A DNA stretch of 22,562 nt, from contig JAMYWO010000080.1 of NCBI GenBank assembly GCA_024220525.1, positions 93,449 to 116,010 of the forward strand. The letters run 5' to 3'. The translations under genes were made by a program, and so were the position numbers. Each line of letters begins with the position of its first letter. Within the stretch, counting starts at the first letter, position 1. Below the pieces are notes generated by a model. It was not told where the DNA came from. It was given only the letters and a program-made list of their open reading frames with translations, and did not search any database. This stretch comes from Cochliopodium minus (Eukaryota; Discosea; Himatismenida; Cochliopodiidae). Positions 18,854 through 22,562 of this stretch are shown in pieces.

Positions 18854-21093
18854 TTATGATAAAAAAATTTGTTTCAATTCAGAATAAACTTTGGATAGTT
18901 TTTCATTATGAGAAAAAATGGAAAGATCCACACTAAGAAGTGGGTTTTTATCAAAAGATCCGTTCTGAATAATCTTCCATTGTCTTTGTAAATGATTAAA
19001 AATTTTAAAAGAATAAACAAAAAAAATAAAATACAAAGTTCCCAAGGAAATAGAAAAACAAGTGAGACTGTTGATGTCCAGAGATTTGTTGTCCTTTAAA
19101 GAAGACTGCAAAAGATTGGCCAAACCCAAAAGCTTGTTGTGCTCACTCTCCTCATAAAAAATGGTCAAATTTAAAAGATAAGCAGAAACTGCAAACTTGT
19201 GATTGTCGGTCCCCTTTGAAAGAATATATAAAGCAATATCGACAGAAAAGGTGTCCAAGTTGATATTTTTAGAGTTAGAAAGCTTGAAACAGTTGCAGAG
19301 GAAGTGTACTGCAAATTCGAAGGTTGCTTCATCGAACTTTCCGTTGAGCTGGTTGTACTTGGAAAGGATGTGTGTTTTGAGTAGCTCTATCAACTCTAAT
19401 TTAATGTAATTCTCTGAATCGTGATGCCTAAAGAAAAAATTTTGATTAAAAATAATTTTGAAGGAATTTAAAAAAGATTAAAAAAAATGTAAAATAAATA
19501 ATTTAAAATAAATGAATAAAATAATATTACAAAGAAAATTGTCTTAAAAGATCAAGGACAGGAAATAATTTGGCTAATGGCCACAACTTGATAGAAGTAG
19601 ATATAGTTTCTATAAAGGTGGAAGCGCTCTCCTTGTCAAAAGAAGAAGAGTGGTAGTAGCTTCTGTTGCTCAACACGGACTCCACTTTGTTTATTGAAGA
19701 AATTTCTTTTTGGGTGAATGGTTTGATTACCAATGTGTTTTCTTTTGAAAGTTGTTCGTTTGTAGTAACTATTCTATTTGCAACCTAAATTAGAAAGAAA
19801 GTAAAAAAAAAAATTAGATTGAAAAAATGTAAAATTAAAAGTTAAAGAAAAGGAGAAAAGATAATAAATAAAAAATAAAAGATAAAAAATTTGAAATAAA
19901 AAATAAAAATTTGAAATAAAAAATAAAAAATTTGAAATAAAAAATTTGAAATAAAAAATTTGAAATAAAAAAGATAAATTTGAAAACGAAATTTTTTCCA
20001 CAATGAAACATTTACTTTGGAGAGATCGTTTTTGTTCAAAAAAGTGAAAATTTTTGTCTCAGGAAAATGTTGATATGGAGACTTTTTCTTTGACGAAGTT
20101 TGTAAACTAGAAGAAGAGTGAAAATCAATCTTATTTCTTAAATCTAAGTCGAAATAAAAAAAATTTTTTAAAAAAAAAAATGGAAAAATATTCAAAAAAA
20201 AAAATGAAAAAAAAAATGAAAAAAAAAAATTTTTTTTTAAAATTTTACCAGATTCAGAAGCTCCTTCCAACATATCTTTTTTTTTGTAATTTTTTTTTTT
20301 TAAGATTTTTTTAATTTTTAATTTTTTTTTTAGATCCTTGCCTACTTCTTGGTTGTTCTTGAAAAACTTGAAAGTGGGATATGCTCTCACGTTTTTGCTC
20401 ATTGCCACTTCTCTGAGCTGATCTCCGTCTACTTTTAGAAATACCACATTTTTGTATTCCAATGACATTTGTTCCTAATATAAAAAATTAAAATAAAATT
20501 AAGCTTTCTTTGTATTTTTAATGTAAAAATTCTTACAAAAATCTTTTTTTAATTTTATTTTTTTAGTTGTGAAATAACTTTTCTTTTCATTTTTTTTTTA
20601 CTGGCGCAATATACTGTTTAGATTTTTAAAAAGAATCATTTTGTTAGATAAATTTGGATTATTATTTTTATTTTAAGAATATGCCTTGCATGGACCACAC
20701 CTTTAGAATTTGTTTTTCAATTAATCACCATTTTTTATAGAGAACAATTATTTACCATACTGCATAAAAATCGACAACAACTATTTTTTGATGTTGAATA
20801 AGTTTATTGTTGGAAAAATAATGAGTTTATTCCATTTGAAAATCTTTCTAAAAAAATATTTTTTACCCAATTTATCCCCTATTGTTCCATATCATCAATT
20901 ATAAAAAGTTTGTTAATTGATTTCTTTTGTTATTTTACCAGCAGTTTCAATCAATATATCAAATTCATCTTTGCCTTTAAAAAAATGAATATATTAAAAA
21001 TTATGAAGCAGATGTTGAATGATTTGAAGAAATGATTTTGAAAAAGGAAGAATTTATTTTACTTTGAACTAAAGTAACATTTCCATGACTCAT
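18854..21093 (-). CDS. Thioredoxin-PUL domain protein built from many microexons
   Basis: Thirteen exons (minus): 21093..21063, 20974..20939, 20878..20867, 20780..20756, 20700..20685, 20613..20602, 20542..20537, 20474..20342, 20275..20249, 20143..20016, 19784..19531, 19427..19035 and 18983..18854; total 400 aa. Residues 1-~105 are a thioredoxin that aligns without gaps to the animal protein: DEFDILIETAGDKLVVVDFY, active site WCGPCKYIAP, VVFLKVDGDQ and the cis-proline region AYPTFKFFKN. A Ser/Lys linker leads to a PUL domain (QHFPETKIFTFLNKNDLSK, LWPLAKLFPVLDLLRQFSL, NGKFDEATFEFAVHFLCN). PUL is an armadillo-like fold that, in Doa1/PLAA, binds Cdc48/p97. Thioredoxin plus PUL is known in proteins that also carry a PPPDE peptidase; none is seen here. 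Two introns are GC-AG; the last (51 nt) is in frame without a stop. Confidence 0.85.
19885..19985. repeat. Tandem repeat of aaaaatttgaaataa units
   Basis: Five or six imperfect copies of a 15-21-nt unit (tttgaaataaaaaa with variable A runs) inside the 231-nt intron 19785..20015 of the thioredoxin-PUL gene. It makes the Phe/Tyr/Ile-rich false reading on the minus strand. Confidence 0.75.
20276..20341 (-). other. GC-AG intron before the EGAS exon
   Basis: The donor GTAG|GCAAGG matches the usual GC-donor consensus (AG|GCAAGT). Splicing GTA G|AT gives NNQEVDMLEGASES with thioredoxin spacing. Reading through would insert a Lys-rich stretch, and using GT at 20345 breaks the frame. Confidence 0.65.
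20537..20700 (-). other. Microexon cluster (16, 12 and 6 nt) encoding CGPCK-YIAP-IF
   Basis: Three consecutive tiny exons: 20700..20685 (completes Trp, then CGPCK), 20613..20602 (YIAP) and 20542..20537 (ATTTTT, Ile-Phe). The flanking sites are CTAAAG|, AAG|GCATAT, AACAG|, CCA|GTAAAA, AAAAG| and |GTAAGA. Together they give CGPCKYIAPIFEQMSLEY, the exact thioredoxin spacing; leaving out any exon deletes conserved residues. Intervening introns are 71, 59 and 62 nt. Confidence 0.8.
20614..20684 (-). other. GC-AG intron after CGPCK
   Basis: The donor is AAG|GCATAT and the acceptor CTAAACAG. No GT dinucleotide exists between the CGPCK codons and the YIAP exon, so a GC donor is required to keep the thioredoxin frame. 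Confidence 0.7.
20756..20878 (-). other. Microexon pair (12 and 25 nt) encoding GDKL-VVVDFYAVW
   Basis: Exon 20878..20867 (GGGATAAATTGG) lies between AATAG and GTAAAA; exon 20780..20756 lies between AAATAG and GTAAAT. Spliced in phase they give AGDKLVVVDFYAVW, the thioredoxin beta-strand before the active site. The intron between them is 86 nt and contains an in-frame stop. Confidence 0.78.
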
Positions 21094-21424
21094 TTTTTTT
21101 AAAAAAAAGTTAATTAAACTTTAAAAATTTTGGTAAGTTTAATTTCAACAAATGTGTTATCATTAAGTACCATTCATCCAATACTAATTTATCTTGTTTG
21201 AAATAATTCAGACTTTGAAATATTCTCAGTAAAAATAAAAATATAAAAAAGAATATAGAGTAAAGAAATCTTTTAAATTTTTTTTTATTTTCTTCATAAT
21301 TGTCACTTTCTTTTCAAGAGAGGAAAAGAGTATTTAAATCAAGAAGATCGCCGCAATATTCATTATGAGGAAAAATAAAAAAAAAATGTGATGTCAATCA
21401 AAAATAATATTAAAAAAAAGAAAA

Positions 21425-22562
21425 ATGGATAATAAAAGCAAAAAAGAAGAAACACCATTGATATCTACGATTCAAACTGTCACACCATTGCCCATGAAAC
21501 AAATGATAATCATAATGATTGCCACAGCGAGTGAAGCGTAAAATATTTCAAATGAAATAATACTCTGAATATATCAACTAAAATGCAATTTATTTTGATC
21601 AGATTGACAACTACTTTGGTGCTGCCTGTATATCTGATAAAAATAAAAGATTATTCAAAAATTAAATGGATTTTTCATTTCTTCTTTGTTAGTTCATTGT
21701 GTTTATGATCAGAGGATTTGGATACGAAGAGAAAGATGTTGGATATTATGCAGGCATTTTAATTTTTAATTTTTATTTTTTTTTTACAATTTAAAATTTA
21801 AAAATAATTAAATAATACATTTCTCCAATAGGTATCTTGACATCATCTCTCTATTTTAACCAATTCATATCTTCATACGTATTTGGAAGACTGTCAGACT
21901 GGAAAGGTTTGCATACAACTACATTCAAAAAAATTCTTCGAATTAATTTTTCAAATCAAAAATAGGGAGAAAACCTTTTCTATTGTTTGGTTTATTCTCA
22001 AATGCTGTATTGATAATTGGGTAATTTTTTAAAGTATTATTCAAATAAATTAATTTTTTTTGATTAGATTTGGTTTAAGCAAAAACTTTTGGATGGCGCT
22101 TGTGTTGAGAAGTCTCATTGGATTATTGAATGGAAATTCAGGATTGATCAAGTGTGTTGTGAGGTAAAAATAGAATAGAATGAGAAATAAGAAAATTAAA
22201 CAAATTTTTTTTTTAAATAAAGAGAAGTTGCAGATAATACAAATCAAAGTAGATCTTTTTCATTGAGAGCAACTGCATGGGTATTAAAAATCAAATTTAG
22301 TTTCAATATTAATTTTAATTTTTTAAAAAATTTTTCTAAAAAAAAAAAGGGAGTTGGGTTTTCATTGGGTCCTATTGTTGGAGGATATCTTTCAAATCCT
22401 AATGAAAATATTGCCAATGTTTTTGGTTCTTTTTTCACCAAATTTCCATACTTTCTCCCTTGTCTTTTTTCTTCGCTAATCAATTTAGTTGGATTTATTT
22501 TGTGTGTGATCTGGTTTAAAGAAACAAAACCTCCAAAACCTCTCTTTGAAAACAAAATAAAA
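21425..22562 (+). CDS. Major facilitator superfamily transporter (ZIFL/Tpo-like), 3' partial
   Basis: Exons 21425..21537, 21603..21627 (25 nt), 21693..21753, 21832..21906, 21966..22020, 22068..22163, 22223..22280 and 22350..>22562; 232 codons to the window edge, all in phase. TM1 spans PLPMKQMIIIMIATASEALT; then DVGYYAGILTSSLYFNQF, the MFS loop 2-3 signature GRLSDWKGRKP, FWMALVLRSLIGLLNGNSGL, REVADNTNQSRSFS and AWGVGFSIGPIVGGYLSNP. These wordings are typical of the ZINC-INDUCED FACILITATOR-like/multidrug H+-coupled group; the substrate is unknown. TMs 1-6 are present and the second half lies outside. The intron after YYAG (21754..21831) is GC-AG. A dileucine-like acidic N-terminus (EETPLI) suggests an endosomal or vacuolar membrane, as an inference. 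Confidence 0.88.
21754..21831 (+). other. GC-AG intron in the MFS gene
   Basis: The donor is GCAG|GCATTT and the acceptor CCAATAG|GT. No GT occurs between the YYAG codons and the acceptor, and the join G|GT restores YYAGILTSS, so the GC donor is required. Confidence 0.78.

Noticed and set aside
19774-20239. Minus-strand Phe/Ile/Tyr-rich and Lys-rich extensions of the thioredoxin reading
   Set aside because: They arise from reading through A/T-repeat introns (19785-20015, 20144-20248); splicing gives a continuous thioredoxin-PUL protein.
20781-20866. Longer exon reading NNKLIQHQKIVVVDF upstream of the thioredoxin active site
   Set aside because: It has an in-frame stop and no acceptor upstream, and inserts residues; the 12-nt exon GDKL plus acceptor at 20781 gives gap-free thioredoxin.
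1-22562. Bacterial operons, CRISPR arrays, rRNA, tRNA or insertion sequences
   Set aside because: No spaced direct repeats, T-loop motifs, transposase or terminal inverted repeats were seen; the spliceosomal introns show the DNA is eukaryotic nuclear.

Overview
The window is nuclear DNA of an AT-rich unicellular eukaryote. Genes are densely packed on both strands and broken by about 50 short spliceosomal introns, mostly 46-120 nt, some 150-390 nt. All three stop codons appear only as stops, so the code is standard. A hydratase ending in -SKL implies peroxisomes. Exostosin-type glycosyltransferase, RCC1, thioredoxin-PUL, F-box and DDX51-like genes fit a free-living protist (amoeboid or similar). 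I cannot name the lineage from sequence alone. I built the exon models by hand from splice sites, reading-frame phase and family similarity; every complete model sums to whole codons.

Layout. 1-689 (-): ubiquitin-like domain joined to an E2-like domain, cut by the window edge. 956-4049: a mirror-image block in which two paralogous F-box/membrane proteins (956-1807 on -, 2821-4049 on +) flank a GNAT acetyltransferase (1988-2737, +). 4289-4651 (+): small orphan protein. 4832-6099 (-): long coiled coil plus helical C-terminal domain, cut at a single N (6103). 6138-8214 (+): RCC1-repeat protein, also cut at that N. 8316-9004: two degenerate GTPase fragments in opposite orientations. 9441-11366 (+): RRM protein with an unusual 'HGT' C-terminal domain. 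11551-13034 (+): peroxisomal enoyl-CoA hydratase 2. 13230-14763 (+): type II membrane exostosin-family glycosyltransferase. 14965-17615 (+): kinase lacking its C-terminal end. 18032-18794 (+): C-terminal half of a DDX51/Dbp6-type helicase. 18854-21093 (-): thioredoxin-PUL protein. 21425-end (+): MFS transporter, cut by the window edge.

The most striking features are: (i) the thioredoxin-PUL gene, whose thioredoxin fold is assembled from exons of 31, 36, 12, 25, 16, 12 and 6 nt before the first normal-sized exon; (ii) three GC-AG introns and very frequent AAG 3' splice sites; (iii) the inverted pair of F-box/membrane proteins; (iv) the ubiquitin-like/E2 fusion; and (v) two places (N at 6103; A/T-only tract 17616-18031) where two unrelated genes are truncated against each other, which look like assembly joins. 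Several genes touch ubiquitin biology (Ubl-E2, F-box pair, PUL domain), but nothing shows they act in one pathway.
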